Shown: one piece after another, positions 46,169 to 55,377 of the stretch
Numbering within the stretch: the first letter of the stretch is position 1
Layout of the letters: every line of letters starts with the position of its first letter
Assembly: GCA_015486015.1 (NCBI GenBank)
Contig: WFSL01000036.1
Span: 1 to 64,000 of the forward strand
Length of the DNA: 64,000 nucleotides
Origin: Aquificota bacterium
GTDB taxonomy: Bacteria; Thermosulfidibacterota; Thermosulfidibacteria; Thermosulfidibacterales; B14-G1
Direction: 5' to 3'
The notes under the pieces: model-generated
Databases searched by the model: none
Seen by the model: the letters and a program-made list of their open reading frames with translations, nothing else
Told to the model about the DNA's origin: nothing
Position numbers and translations under genes: made by a program

Positions 46169-48327
46169 TGCTGAAAGAGTGCCTCTTTCATCCATACAGG
46201 TACTATATCCTCACCACTTGGCACCACACCCTCCAGGACCACTTGGTCCTCAAGCACGGAGATTGTTTTGGGGTATTTAATCGGCACGGAGACATCGCCC
46301 CTCAAGGCTCAGGGGAAGAGGGGCTCTACTATCGAGGTTGCAGATTCCTCTCTAGATTAGAGTTCACCCTGTGCGACACGAGGCTGTTTCTATTAAACTC
46401 AGCAGTAAGGGGGGACAATCTCCTCCTTACCGTGGATATGACTAACCCTGACATCTTCTTAGAAAAGGAGCTCTTCATCCCCAGGGGCACTCTACATATC
46501 TATAGGGGAAAGTTCTTAGCAGAGAACCACCATTACGAACAGATTAAGATACAAAACTTTGCCTGCCACGGCGTCAGCCTCCCATTTTCCATCCTCTTTG
46601 ACAGTGACTTTGCCGATATATTCGAGGTGCGAGGTGTCAGAAGGGAAAAGAGAGGGAAAAGACTCGATGAGAGAATAGATAAAGACCACGTGGCCCTCCG
46701 CTACCAAGGCTTAGACGGCATCCAAAGGGAGACATGGCTTTTCTTCTATCCCAAACCCTTTGAAGTAGGACCTCAATGGGCAGCCTTTCACATTCACCTC
46801 AAACCAAAAGAGACCGCCATCATCTTTCTCACCGTAAAGTGCCAGAATGGCAATGAAGAGGGCTCACAAAGATCCAGCTACAAAAGGGCCTTCCTCAAGA
46901 CCAGAAAGGCCCTCAAGGCCCTCAAGGAAGAGAGCTGCATCATTACTACATCCAATGAACAGTTCAATGCATGGCTGGAGCGTTCCTACAGCGACATCTC
47001 CATGATGCTCACTGAGACACCTCATGGGCTTTACCCTTATGCAGGTATCCCCTGGTACAGCACAATCTTTGGTAGAGATGGAATCATTACAGCCATTGAG
47101 TGCCTCTGGATTAATCCATCCATAGCCAAGGGGGTCCTCACTTACCTCGCTGCCACCCAGGCGCAGGAGGAAGACCCAGAAGTGGATGCACAACCCGGGA
47201 AGATCATCCATGAGCTCCGGGAAGGCGAGATGGCGGCCATTGGGGAGATACCCTTTGGAAGATACTATGGGAGCGTTGACGCCACACCTCTATTCGTGAT
47301 CTTAGCCGGCCTTTACCATGAGAGAACCAATGACACGGCCTTTTTACAAAAGATATGGCCCAACATCAGACTGGCCCTCGAGTGGATAGATAGATATGGG
47401 GACGTAGATGATGATGGATTTGTGGAGTACCAGCCATCACCTAATGGCCTCGTGAATAAAGGATGGAAAGACTCCCACGATAGCATCTTTTACGCAGACG
47501 GCTCCTTGGCAACACCTCCCATAGCCTTAGTAGAGGTGCAGGGATATGTGTACGAGGCAAAGCTTAAAGGGGCCTACCTTGCAGAGGTAATGGGAGAGAG
47601 GGACTTTGCCCATAAGCTCCGTGAGCAAGCAGTAGAGCTACAAAGGAGATTCGCCAAGGCCTTCTGGGATGACGCTCTCCAAACTTACGTCCTGGCCTTG
47701 GACGGGGCGAAGCGCCCTTGCAAAGTGAGGAGTTCCAATGCAGGCCACGCCCTCTTCTCGGGGATAGCACTGCGACACCATGCACACAGGATGGTAGCCA
47801 CCCTGATGGGGAAAGCCATGTTCTCAGGCTGGGGTGTCAGGACCCTCTCATCATTAGAGATCCCCTATAACCCCGCTTCCTATCATAATGGCTCTATATG
47901 GCCCCACGACAATGCCATCATAGCGATAGGCCTCAGCAGATATGGCTTCGAGAAGGAGGCACTCAAGATCATGAAAGGCCTGTTTGAAGCCAGCACCTTC
48001 TTTCCATTACACCGGCTGCCCGAACTCTTCTGTGGCCTCACCAGAAGGCCAAATGAGGGCCCTATACAGTATCCAGTGGCCTGCAACCCCCAATCCTGGG
48101 CCTCGGGCGCAGTCTTCCTCCTTCTTCAGGCCTGCTTAGGCCTCTCGCTCAGAGAAAAGAGGCTCTATCTCCACCGACCTGCCCTCCCCCAATTCCTAAA
48201 CGAGATACATGTCAAAAACCTAAGGGTAGGAGATTCACCAGTGGATCTGCTGCTCAGACGTTATCATGAAGACGTGGTGGTAAATGTACTACGAAAGGAA
48301 GATGCAGAGATCCTCATCACAAAATGA
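46168..48327 (+). CDS. Amylo-alpha-1,6-glucosidase/glycogen-debranching family protein
   Basis: A 719-residue protein with an N-terminal GDE_N-type beta domain (about 20-240; KHGDCFGVFNRHGDIAPQG) and a C-terminal (alpha/alpha)6 barrel (YAGIPWYSTIFGRDG; DVDDDGFVEYQPSPNGLVN; NKGWKDSHDS; SYHNGSIWPHDNAIIA). The charged residues of GWKDSHDS and the WPHDN segment fit the glucosidase site. Such proteins often pair with a GT4 gene, as here. True substrate unclear: glycogen branches or a glucosylated osmolyte. Confidence 0.88.
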   Translation: MLKECLFHPYRYYILTTWHHTLQDHLVLKHGDCFGVFNRHGDIAPQGSGEEGLYYRGCRFLSRLEFTLCDTRLFLLNSAVRGDNLLLTVDMTNPDIFLEKELFIPRGTLHIYRGKFLAENHHYEQIKIQNFACHGVSLPFSILFDSDFADIFEVRGVRREKRGKRLDERIDKDHVALRYQGLDGIQRETWLFFYPKPFEVGPQWAAFHIHLKPKETAIIFLTVKCQNGNEEGSQRSSYKRAFLKTRKALKALKEESCIITTSNEQFNAWLERSYSDISMMLTETPHGLYPYAGIPWYSTIFGRDGIITAIECLWINPSIAKGVLTYLAATQAQEEDPEVDAQPGKIIHELREGEMAAIGEIPFGRYYGSVDATPLFVILAGLYHERTNDTAFLQKIWPNIRLALEWIDRYGDVDDDGFVEYQPSPNGLVNKGWKDSHDSIFYADGSLATPPIALVEVQGYVYEAKLKGAYLAEVMGERDFAHKLREQAVELQRRFAKAFWDDALQTYVLALDGAKRPCKVRSSNAGHALFSGIALRHHAHRMVATLMGKAMFSGWGVRTLSSLEIPYNPASYHNGSIWPHDNAIIAIGLSRYGFEKEALKIMKGLFEASTFFPLHRLPELFCGLTRRPNEGPIQYPVACNPQSWASGAVFLLLQACLGLSLREKRLYLHRPALPQFLNEIHVKNLRVGDSPVDLLLRRYHEDVVVNVLRKEDAEILITK

Positions 48328-48386
48328 CCGTTGTAAAAATGGAATAGCCTGGACTGTAGAAGACCATAAACTCCTGCCTTGAGGCA

Positions 48387-48414
48387 TTGACAATCCTTTT
48401 CTTGGAGGTAAATT
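48387..48414 (+). promoter_or_regulatory. Promoter of the tmRNA gene
   Basis: TTGACA (48387-48392), 16-bp spacer, TAAATT (48409-48414), 21 bp upstream of the mature tmRNA 5' end, a normal distance for RNase P processing. Confidence 0.6.
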
Positions 48415-48435
48415 AAAAAATGTGGTCTTTGAAAT

Positions 48436-48791
48436 GGGGGCGATTTGGGTTCGACGGGGATGATAGGAAGGTGAGGGTAGCACGTCGAGGTTCGCCACCT
48501 CGTTAAACAGGCGAGTTCCACAAATGCCGAACCTTCTTACGCATTGGCCGCTTAATTGACGGCCACGCCCTTACTTGCCTTGCCCGTTGGGCAGGTAAAG
48601 GACGTCATATCAAACGGGCTGGCCTTCACTTTACAAGCCCAGAAAAGTGAAGGCGAGGTTGTTTCTGGGCTGGTAACGGGATACCCTGCCTGTGGGGGAT
48701 GCCGTTGCGAGACTTAAAACACAGGCTGAACGTGGAGAGACCTTCACCAACCCATCTCCGGACGCGGGTTCGATTCCCGCCGCCTCCACCA
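48436..48791 (+). ncRNA. ssrA: Transfer-messenger RNA
   Basis: One-piece tmRNA of 356 nt that rescues stalled ribosomes with SmpB. The 5' end GGGGGCGATTTGGGTTCGAC and 3' end GGTTCGATTCCCGCCGCCTCCACCA-like tRNA half form a 7-bp acceptor stem with one G-U pair and an encoded CCA. The tag reading frame ends ...AEPSYALAA then TAA at 48553-48555; resumption near 48523 (AAT) or 48526 (GCC) fits. The ALAA end is the standard proteolysis signal. Minus-strand ORFs through this gene are spurious. Confidence 0.97.
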
Positions 48792-49012
48792 AAGATAAAC
48801 CTATACTGCCAGAAAGGTCCTCTGAATCCTCGTAAAGTCTGGAAAGGCAAGAAAGGTAAAACCCCATAAGCTATGGTCTTTCACCTATGGCGCTTTGTGC
48901 TGTAGGGATATTATCACCATAAACCGAAAGGGCTAAAAGGCATATCTCAAGGCACAACTCATTCCATCTCAGGGTTAAGACACGCACTTAAAAACTATAA
49001 AAACTGGAAACC

Positions 49013-49089
<77 letters not shown>

Positions 49090-49102
49090 GTAAGCGACTT
49101 TT

Positions 49103-49131
49103 TATATAAGCCCAAAGGTAAAAGGTGTCAA
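49103..49131 (-). promoter_or_regulatory. Promoter of tRNA-fMet
   Basis: Minus-strand TTGACA (plus 49126-49131), exactly 17 bp, TATATA (plus 49103-49108), ending 13 bp before the mature tRNA 5' end. A near-consensus stable-RNA promoter. Confidence 0.8.
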
Positions 49132-49653
49132 TAGCGCAGAATGGCTTAATTTTACTAAAGTTATGACAAAACCCAACATAGAGTGTACCGAGAGATTGAA
49201 GATTTAGGAACTCTACAAGCATATATAGTTTTAACCGAGCTTTTTGAGGGCCTCTCATCTCGGCGTTACGCTGCTTTCCCTTTCTTGGACCGGGCACCCT
49301 TGTCTGCCCTGGCACCCTTGCTAAAGATTTTCAGAGCGTTATCACTGACTCTCTCTCCCACCCAAGGACATAAGCCCCCACACGGCCAAGTTTTTCAGGG
49401 CTGTCTCGGTTAAAGAGGTTTTTAGTAATATAACAAAAATAGGTCTTATCAGGTATTGAAATATAAGATACCAAATACGCAATCGTGAAAGAGAGAGGGG
49501 TTTACATTATGCTGTCTAATGGGGTAAGAATAAAGATCAGAAAGAAAGCTTAATTTGAGTCTCAGAAGGGTCCAAACAATCAGGGCCGCTTTAAGGAATA
49601 TGAGAGAAGCAAAAAGCTGAAAAAGGAAAAAGCAGAAGAAAGGAGGTGTTAAA
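49132..49653. other. Intergenic region before the pilin gene
   Basis: About 520 bp without a convincing gene. It has a 10-bp direct repeat GGCACCCTTG at 49293-49302 and 49311-49320 (18-bp period), which superficially recalls sigma-54 promoters but with the wrong GG-GC spacing. The last 100 bp are A-rich and lead to the pilin ribosome site. A pilin promoter is expected here but I could not pick one. Confidence 0.5.
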
Positions 49654-50232
49654 ATGATCATTGGGCACAGGAAGTTGAGGAGAAGGGATAAGGGTTTCAC
49701 CCTCATCGAGCTCATGATCGTGGTAGCCATTATCGCTATTTTGGCGGCCATAGCTATTCCCCAGTACAGGAAATTCCAGCTCAATTCCAAGACCTCAGAG
49801 GCAAAGACCAATATAGGAGCTATAAGAACATGCGAGGAGGCATACGCAGCTGAACATAACGTATATTATCTGGTAGGCCCAGCACCCGAGTCTAACATTA
49901 CCTCTACTACCCGGGACTTCGATATTACAAATGAGGATAACTGCGCTCACTTTGCAGATCTTGGCTTTAAGCCAGCCGGTAAGGTCTACTATAATTATGG
50001 GGTCAAAAACTGGAAGGATGGCACCAACTTCAATACTTCTGTAGACGTTAATAAGGCATGCCCTAATGGTATAGGAGCCATTACCGATGGTGCAATGAAA
50101 AATGGCGTCCGAGATGTCACTGCCGATATAGCTATACTCGCTCAGGGCGATCTGGATAATGATGGAAAAGATTCTTACTACGGGGCTACGGATGAGAAGG
50201 GTGAGATAGTCCACGGTGGCGACGACTTTTAG
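49654..50232 (+). CDS. Type IV pilin / pseudopilin
   Basis: Prepilin of 192 residues with a 14-residue leader ending in KG and cleavage before F15 (KGFTLIEL; E19 is the expected +5 glutamate). The hydrophobic helix continues through IVVAIIAILAAIAIPQY. The soluble domain of about 150 residues carries several cysteines (in RTCEEAY, NCAHF and ACPNG) that could form a disulfide. AAAGGAGG precedes the ATG. The form is longer than the short Geobacter PilA. No other pilus genes are adjacent, so whether it is the major pilin is open. Confidence 0.92.
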   Translation: MIIGHRKLRRRDKGFTLIELMIVVAIIAILAAIAIPQYRKFQLNSKTSEAKTNIGAIRTCEEAYAAEHNVYYLVGPAPESNITSTTRDFDITNEDNCAHFADLGFKPAGKVYYNYGVKNWKDGTNFNTSVDVNKACPNGIGAITDGAMKNGVRDVTADIAILAQGDLDNDGKDSYYGATDEKGEIVHGGDDF

Positions 50233-50629
50233 GCCAGATCCGTGGGGGTCAGGTCTTGAATTTGGTAATTTGGGGGCCGGTCCTTTTCGCCGAAATGTCT
50301 TTGCAGGGAAAATGCCGGGACTTCAGAACTATGTTACTGGATCAATTGTGCCACGCTTAATTGCCTTAGCCCTGGCGAGACTGGATAAGCTTCTGACCGG
50401 TGTCTCTTTTTGGTAATGCTACTCTCACCTCTGATCCCCATTTATGCGAAACCGCACTTGTTCCTGGCCGAGCGCTACCTCTATCCACTTTCCATTGCAA
50501 TCTATTTTGTGGTTCCTTGCACTTTATTCTCTCTCGTAGAAAGGCAGAAGGCCGAAGGGGCATAACCAAGACACCACGAAGTTTTGGCATGGGGGCACCA
50601 GAGAGAAAGGAGGCCAAAGAAGCCGGGGC
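50233..50629. other. Intergenic region after the pilin, with dispersed repeat
   Basis: About 400 bp with no gene I can support. It begins with the 20-bp repeat copy (50245-50264) and a GGGGGCCGGTCC stretch, both of the kind seen around REP/RAYT elements. Short ORFs on both strands lack ribosome sites and similarity that I recognise. Confidence 0.45.
50245..50264. repeat. 20-bp dispersed repeat, copy 2
   Basis: Exact match to 17752-17771 in the same orientation, 32 kb away, here 13 bp after the pilin stop codon. Flanking bases differ between the copies beyond the 20-mer. Confidence 0.6.
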
Positions 50630-52813
50630 ATGGTTGGGAAAAATCCACAAAAGTATGTAGCCTTTGCCCTAATCCTCTTAACAAGCTGTTTGTATGCTTA
50701 TTTTGGCTTAAAAAAGATCAGCAGCTTCGACGTCTGGTGGCACTTGGCCAGCGGACGATGGATGTTTCAGCACCATACCATTATTACCCATGATCCCTTT
50801 TCTTTTACCCATTATGGTGACAGGTGGTACAACACCGCCTGGTTATTTCAATGGTTCATCTATCTGATTTACAAGCATTTTCACTTTGCCGGGCTTGTAG
50901 TCTTCAAGGCGGTGGCAGTTTCCCTTCTCTTCTCTGTCTTCTGGTGGATAGCCAGGATCAAGGGTGTCAACCGGTGGATATTCATTATCCTGAGCCTGGT
51001 AATGCTCCTCGTCGTTAAGGGGAGATTCTACGTGCGTCCCCATATTCTCTCATATGTATACATAGCTCTGGCCATTTTCCTGCTCGAGCTCTATCGCCAA
51101 AAAGGCTTAGTCCTCTGGCTGGTTCCTCTCGTACTCTTAGAACTTCTCTGGGTAAACACCCACGGTAGCTTTATCCTGTCGCCTATTATTATAGGGGCTT
51201 ACGCGGTTCCTTCCCTTCTCAGAAGAGAATGGAAGACCTTTAAGCAGCTCATCACCTTCATGACCCTGGTTGTCTTCGCCTCTTTTATCAATCCTTTCGG
51301 GCCAGCCGTTTACAAGGTGCCTTTCAGACATCAGGCTATGAAGGAGATCGCTTACCTGATTGATGAGTGGATGAGAATCTCTCCCGCTTCCTTGATCAAC
51401 TTTGGGATCAATCCCATCTTGAAGATGGGTTTTTTTCTCTTCCTTTTAGGTGCCCTCCTTAGCTTTCGATGGGAAGCCCCTATTCTATTACTCTCCGGTG
51501 TCTACCTCATGTTCTCCCATGTACGGTTTATCCCCCTTTTCTTCCTATTTTCCTATCCGTTCGCCTTCGAAGGATTAGGAAAAATTTGGAAGAAAAATGC
51601 TATTAAATGTATTATCATATCTTTATTGCCTCTGACAGTAGTATGCCTTTACAGCTCTGCTAAGAGGCTTAACGTGGGTTTTAGCTATGAGAGAAACCGG
51701 TATCCCAATGCTTTGTGCACCTTTGCCAAACGCACAGGCATAAAAGGTAATATGTTGAACCTCTATGGATATGGAGGATTCGTCATCTGGAAGAACTGGC
51801 CTGATATTGAGGTCTTCATTGACGGTAGGACTCCCACATTGCATACTGAAAGAGATTATTTCCTCTACAACAGGGCTTTAAAGAATCTGAAAACTTTTTG
51901 GAGGCTGGTGTGGCAATACAAGATCGATTCTGTGCTCATCAAGAAGGGCCATTCCCTTGCTAAGTATCTCATGAGAGATCCAAATTGGGTGCTCGTATGT
52001 TTTGATAGAGAGAACGTACTTTATGTAAGGAAGGAAGCCTTTAAGCCCATCGCCAAGTCCTATGGGATTACCGATATACCTCTTGACTTTGATGTGAGGA
52101 AATTAGAGCTGGACAAGCTGAAAAAAATTGCGTCCAGAATTCAATTCTACAATAGAATTTATCCATACTCTTCTTATTACAAATCCTTATTAGGCATTGC
52201 ATACTCGAGGTTGGGAAACAAGGCATTGGCCCTTAGAGCATTTCAGAATGCTCTGTCTGTTGCCAAAAATAACCCCGACATATCCTATGACATAGGACTG
52301 ATGTATTTAGAGTTAAATAAGCCTCAAAATGCTGTAGAATATCTGCAAAAAGCTCTCAAACTCAATAAAAATAGGGGAATTTATTGGTACAAGCTGGGCG
52401 ATGCATATTACAGATTAGAAGACTTTGAGGAGGCATTTAGATGTTATAACAAATACAAAAGACTCGCTCTGGGCGGCGCGGATTCTGAGCTCTTCTATAA
52501 GATAGGATTGACAGCTTATAAGCTAAAGAGATTTAAGACCGCCATATATTACTTCAGATTGGCAATTTTCTCTTCTGAAAATCTGGCCAATACTTACTAT
52601 AACTTAGGGAATGCCTATTTCATGATTAGCAACTATAAAATGGCTGAATGGGCCTATCTACATAGCCTGAAGTTGAAGAAAGACAATCCGAACGCTTTGT
52701 ATAATCTGGCTAAGACTTATGAAATCATGGGGAACAAGGAAAAAGCAAATTTCTACTTAAAAAGAGCAAAATCTATTAAGAAAAGGGGCTCTTACTCCCA
52801 TCTCGAACCTTAA
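50630..52813 (+). CDS. GT-C-like integral membrane protein with C-terminal TPR repeats
   Basis: A 727-residue protein. Residues 1-350 hold about 9-10 hydrophobic segments; the first loop has FDVWWHLASGRWMF and a WYNTAWLFQW segment, a pattern of GT-C-fold membrane proteins, where such loop acidic residues are catalytic. A soluble linker follows (GYGGFVIWKNWPDIEVFIDG), then at least five TPR units from about 505 to 725 (ALRAFQNALSVAKNNP; AVEYLQKALKLNKNRG; AIYYFRLAIFSSENLA). It is AT-richer than its neighbours. Its place after a pilin gene suggests pilin or surface-glycan modification, but this is inference. Confidence 0.7.
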   Translation: MVGKNPQKYVAFALILLTSCLYAYFGLKKISSFDVWWHLASGRWMFQHHTIITHDPFSFTHYGDRWYNTAWLFQWFIYLIYKHFHFAGLVVFKAVAVSLLFSVFWWIARIKGVNRWIFIILSLVMLLVVKGRFYVRPHILSYVYIALAIFLLELYRQKGLVLWLVPLVLLELLWVNTHGSFILSPIIIGAYAVPSLLRREWKTFKQLITFMTLVVFASFINPFGPAVYKVPFRHQAMKEIAYLIDEWMRISPASLINFGINPILKMGFFLFLLGALLSFRWEAPILLLSGVYLMFSHVRFIPLFFLFSYPFAFEGLGKIWKKNAIKCIIISLLPLTVVCLYSSAKRLNVGFSYERNRYPNALCTFAKRTGIKGNMLNLYGYGGFVIWKNWPDIEVFIDGRTPTLHTERDYFLYNRALKNLKTFWRLVWQYKIDSVLIKKGHSLAKYLMRDPNWVLVCFDRENVLYVRKEAFKPIAKSYGITDIPLDFDVRKLELDKLKKIASRIQFYNRIYPYSSYYKSLLGIAYSRLGNKALALRAFQNALSVAKNNPDISYDIGLMYLELNKPQNAVEYLQKALKLNKNRGIYWYKLGDAYYRLEDFEEAFRCYNKYKRLALGGADSELFYKIGLTAYKLKRFKTAIYYFRLAIFSSENLANTYYNLGNAYFMISNYKMAEWAYLHSLKLKKDNPNALYNLAKTYEIMGNKEKANFYLKRAKSIKKRGSYSHLEP

Positions 52814-53041
52814 TGAGCTAATCCGGTTTATTGGCCAGTCTACTAAGATCTGCCACGATCTGATGGAAGGTTCCCAACGGACCATTAATCTTCTAAAAGC
52901 CCCTCAAAGACGTAAACCCTAAAACCTCCACTTAACAAACATACCCGAAAATGCTATCAAAAAGTATGAGACACACTTCAGACCACATAGTCAGAACAGA
53001 GTTATAATATGGCAACGCATATAGGAAAAGGCCTTCAATAG

Positions 53042-53830
53042 ATGAATAGCAACCTCTTCAAAAAGTTGGAAAACTTGTACATCCGCTACAACACAAGGCA
53101 GTATGTGCATCCCGATCCTTTGGAGTTTCTGTACGACTACGATGTCCCCACAGACAGAGAGGTAGTAGGCCTTATAGCCTCATCCCTGGCCTACGGGAAG
53201 GTGAGTCAAATCCTAAAGGCTGTTTCATGGGTGCTGGACAGGATGGCAAATCCGGCCGATTTTCTAAAAGGGGTATCCCATAAAGATTTGAAGGTCATCT
53301 TCTCAGGATTCAGACACAGATTCACTACCGATAGGGAGTTGGTCTTGCTCCTCAAGGGTATAAAGGGGGTGATAGAGAGGTATGGTTCACTATATCACGC
53401 TTTTGTTGCTGGCTTCAGAAAAGATTATGGCTCCCTCGTCCCTGCCGTCACCCACTTTGTGGAGGCCATCACCCTGGAAGCAGGGGAACCTCCAAGCACC
53501 CTTCTCCCTCTTCCCGAGAGAGGAAGTGCATGCAAAAGGCTCCACCTGTTTTTGAGGTGGATGGTGAGGAAGGATGAGGTAGATCCTGGTGGGTGGGAAG
53601 GCATCCCTCGCAGCGAGCTGATCGTTCCCTTAGATACTCATATGCACAAAATAAGCTTATTCCTGGGTTTTACAAAGAGGAGACAGCCAGATTTGAAGAC
53701 GGCCTTGGAGGTAACGAAGGCCTTCAAAAGGCTGGTTCCCTATGATCCGGCGCGTTACGATTTTGTCCTGACAAGATGGGGAATTCGCGACGACTTTCCT
53801 ATGGAACACCTCCTGAGGCTGATACGCTGA
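53042..53830 (+). CDS. TIGR02757 (DUF2400) family protein
   Basis: A 262-residue soluble protein of a conserved family of unknown function. Recognised by SSLAYGKVSQILKAVSWVLD, FSGFRHRFTTDRELVLLLKG, the middle SACKRLHLFLRWMVRKDEVDPGGW and the end LVPYDPARYDFVLTRWGIR. It has features reminiscent of helix-hairpin-helix DNA-glycosylase folds (LDTHMHKISLFLGF), which is only a suggestion. It stands alone; the ribosome site is weak (AGGAAAAGG). Confidence 0.85.
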   Translation: MNSNLFKKLENLYIRYNTRQYVHPDPLEFLYDYDVPTDREVVGLIASSLAYGKVSQILKAVSWVLDRMANPADFLKGVSHKDLKVIFSGFRHRFTTDRELVLLLKGIKGVIERYGSLYHAFVAGFRKDYGSLVPAVTHFVEAITLEAGEPPSTLLPLPERGSACKRLHLFLRWMVRKDEVDPGGWEGIPRSELIVPLDTHMHKISLFLGFTKRRQPDLKTALEVTKAFKRLVPYDPARYDFVLTRWGIRDDFPMEHLLRLIR

Positions 53831-54358
53831 CCCTCCACACTTTTTCAATTAAAAACGCTTTTCCGCCCAAACTCCTCAGCGACTTCAACACATCCTTGAA
53901 GACCAATTTGGCAAACTCCCTGATTGCAACACGCTTACCCCAGTTCTTTACAGACATGCTCAACCCATTTAAAAAGTAATTTCCCCAAAACAAGCTTTAG
54001 CAAGTCACCAAAAGATCGCCATAGAGGGTTTAAATCTTCCTTTATAATCACTATGTGTTCGGCATTTAGAACAAATTGTTCTATTTTTTAGGACATCTTT
54101 CAAAAATGATCATCGATAAAGGGGAGAAAACATCCACATATATATTCTAATCTATACAATATTCTGAAATCAAGCAAATGGTCATTAAGCGATATAACCC
54201 TTTCCCGATTTTATAAGTTACTAAAATTAAATAAATTAAATAGATGGCAAGAAAATGAACTTTATTAGGGGGAAAGCCAAAAGGGATAGTATGGGGATAT
54301 GTGACGAAGAGCACAAGGAACGGGAGATGAAGTTTAAAACGAGTAGGAGGATGAAAAT
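53831..54358. other. AT-rich intergenic region upstream of the acyl-CoA operon
   Basis: About 530 bp, clearly AT-richer than the flanks from 54,000 on. A minus-strand open stretch at 53799-53993 overlaps the previous gene's end and could be a relic; I do not recognise it. The region holds a TATAAT box at 54043-54048 and the 17-bp palindrome at 54067-54083, then about 275 bp of leader. Confidence 0.5.
54043..54083 (+). promoter_or_regulatory. Candidate promoter and repressor operator of the acyl-CoA operon
   Basis: TATAAT at 54043-54048 has no good -35 box. A perfect dyad TAGAACAA-A-TTGTTCTA spans 54067-54083, centred about +20 from the expected start, where a bound repressor would block transcription. 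Arm length and one-base centre fit TetR- or GntR-type operators in general; no regulator gene is adjacent. Confidence 0.55.
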
Positions 54359-55375
54359 ATGGGTGAGCTCAGATTTAATGAAAATTTATGCCTAAACTGC
54401 ACCACATTCGACTGTCTCAAAAAGTGTAAATTTGTTAAACTGAATGGAGCTAAAGGAAATTTGGAAATGCTCAAAATAGCTCGAGGAGAAGATTCCACAG
54501 TGCTAAGAACTTGCATTACATGTTATGCCTGTGAGGAGTATTGTGAAAAAGGAAATCACCCATTCTACTTGATATCAGAAAAGAGAGAAGAAAAGGGAAT
54601 AGATATAGTGCCCAGGCCTATACTAAAGCAGTGGATTAATCTTGGAGAACCAGTTGGAAGATACAAGGTAGGAGAACTTAGAGAAAAAACTTTATCTTTT
54701 GGATTTGTACCAGAGTTCCTACAATGGGTTAAAGGTAAACTATTCGAAGATGTTATGCCATCCTATGTTTTTGGACAAGAATTCTTCTGCAATGTAGCTT
54801 ATCTGCACTTTGGAAGGACCTCAGTGATAAAGCAGAGATTGCCCATCGTAATGGATAATTTCAGCAAGCTGGGCATAAAAGAGGTAATTTGCCTCCATGA
54901 TGAGTGTTATGGAGCTTTCACTTCTTTAGCGCCAGCTTTCGGTATAGAAGTCCCTTTTAAACCTATTCATTATTATGAGTATATTCTAAAGAGATTAGAG
55001 CAACTAAAGGATAAAATAAGGCCCTTAAATATCAAGGTGGCTTATCAAAGGCCATGTTCATCCAGACTGTCTCCACCTATGCACTACCTTGCCAGAGAAA
55101 TCTTCACTTCTATAGGGGTGGAACTTGTTGATAGAGTATACCAGGATGAAAATGCCCTATGTTGTGGTGAAGTAGTGAGGCTTCAGGGACTATACGATCT
55201 CGCAGAAGAGTTGCAAAGAGAAAACATAGAAGATATTGTAAAAAGCGGAGCAGAGTACTGTGTTTTTAACTGCCCATACTGTTACGCTGCTCTTGGCCAC
55301 AAGCTAATCAAGAAAGGGGTCAAGCCTATTCACATTATTGAACTCTGCAGAATGGCCTTAGGAGAGGAGGTGTAA
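54359..55375 (+). CDS. Fe-S oxidoreductase with CCG domains (HdrB/D-GlpC-like), subunit 1
   Basis: A 338-residue protein. Two [4Fe-4S] sets lie at the N-terminus (C11, C14, C19, C23 and C52, C55, C58, C62), slightly irregular compared with classic ferredoxins. The rest holds cysteine-rich CCG-type segments (CLHDECYGA; RPCSSRLSPPMHY; ALCCGEVVR; NCPYCYAAL), as in heterodisulfide reductase and glycolate-oxidase iron-sulfur subunits. A GGAGGATG site precedes the ATG. It is first in the operon and runs into the flavoprotein with 2 bp between genes. It likely moves electrons between the flavoprotein and a quinone or soluble carrier. Confidence 0.85.
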   Translation: MGELRFNENLCLNCTTFDCLKKCKFVKLNGAKGNLEMLKIARGEDSTVLRTCITCYACEEYCEKGNHPFYLISEKREEKGIDIVPRPILKQWINLGEPVGRYKVGELREKTLSFGFVPEFLQWVKGKLFEDVMPSYVFGQEFFCNVAYLHFGRTSVIKQRLPIVMDNFSKLGIKEVICLHDECYGAFTSLAPAFGIEVPFKPIHYYEYILKRLEQLKDKIRPLNIKVAYQRPCSSRLSPPMHYLAREIFTSIGVELVDRVYQDENALCCGEVVRLQGLYDLAEELQRENIEDIVKSGAEYCVFNCPYCYAALGHKLIKKGVKPIHIIELCRMALGEEV

Positions 55376-55377
55376 TA

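Noticed and set aside
48626-48867. Minus-strand ORFs of 74-78 codons over the tmRNA
   Set aside because: They lie within a clear structural RNA; such ORFs are a common annotation artefact.
49293-49320. GGCACCCTTG repeats as a sigma-54 promoter for the pilin
   Set aside because: The spacing between GG and GC elements is wrong and the site is over 300 bp from the start codon.
50400-50660. 86-codon plus-strand ORF and the antisense 94-codon ORF in the pilin-GT gap
   Set aside because: No ribosome site, no recognisable motif, and overlap with the start of the next gene.
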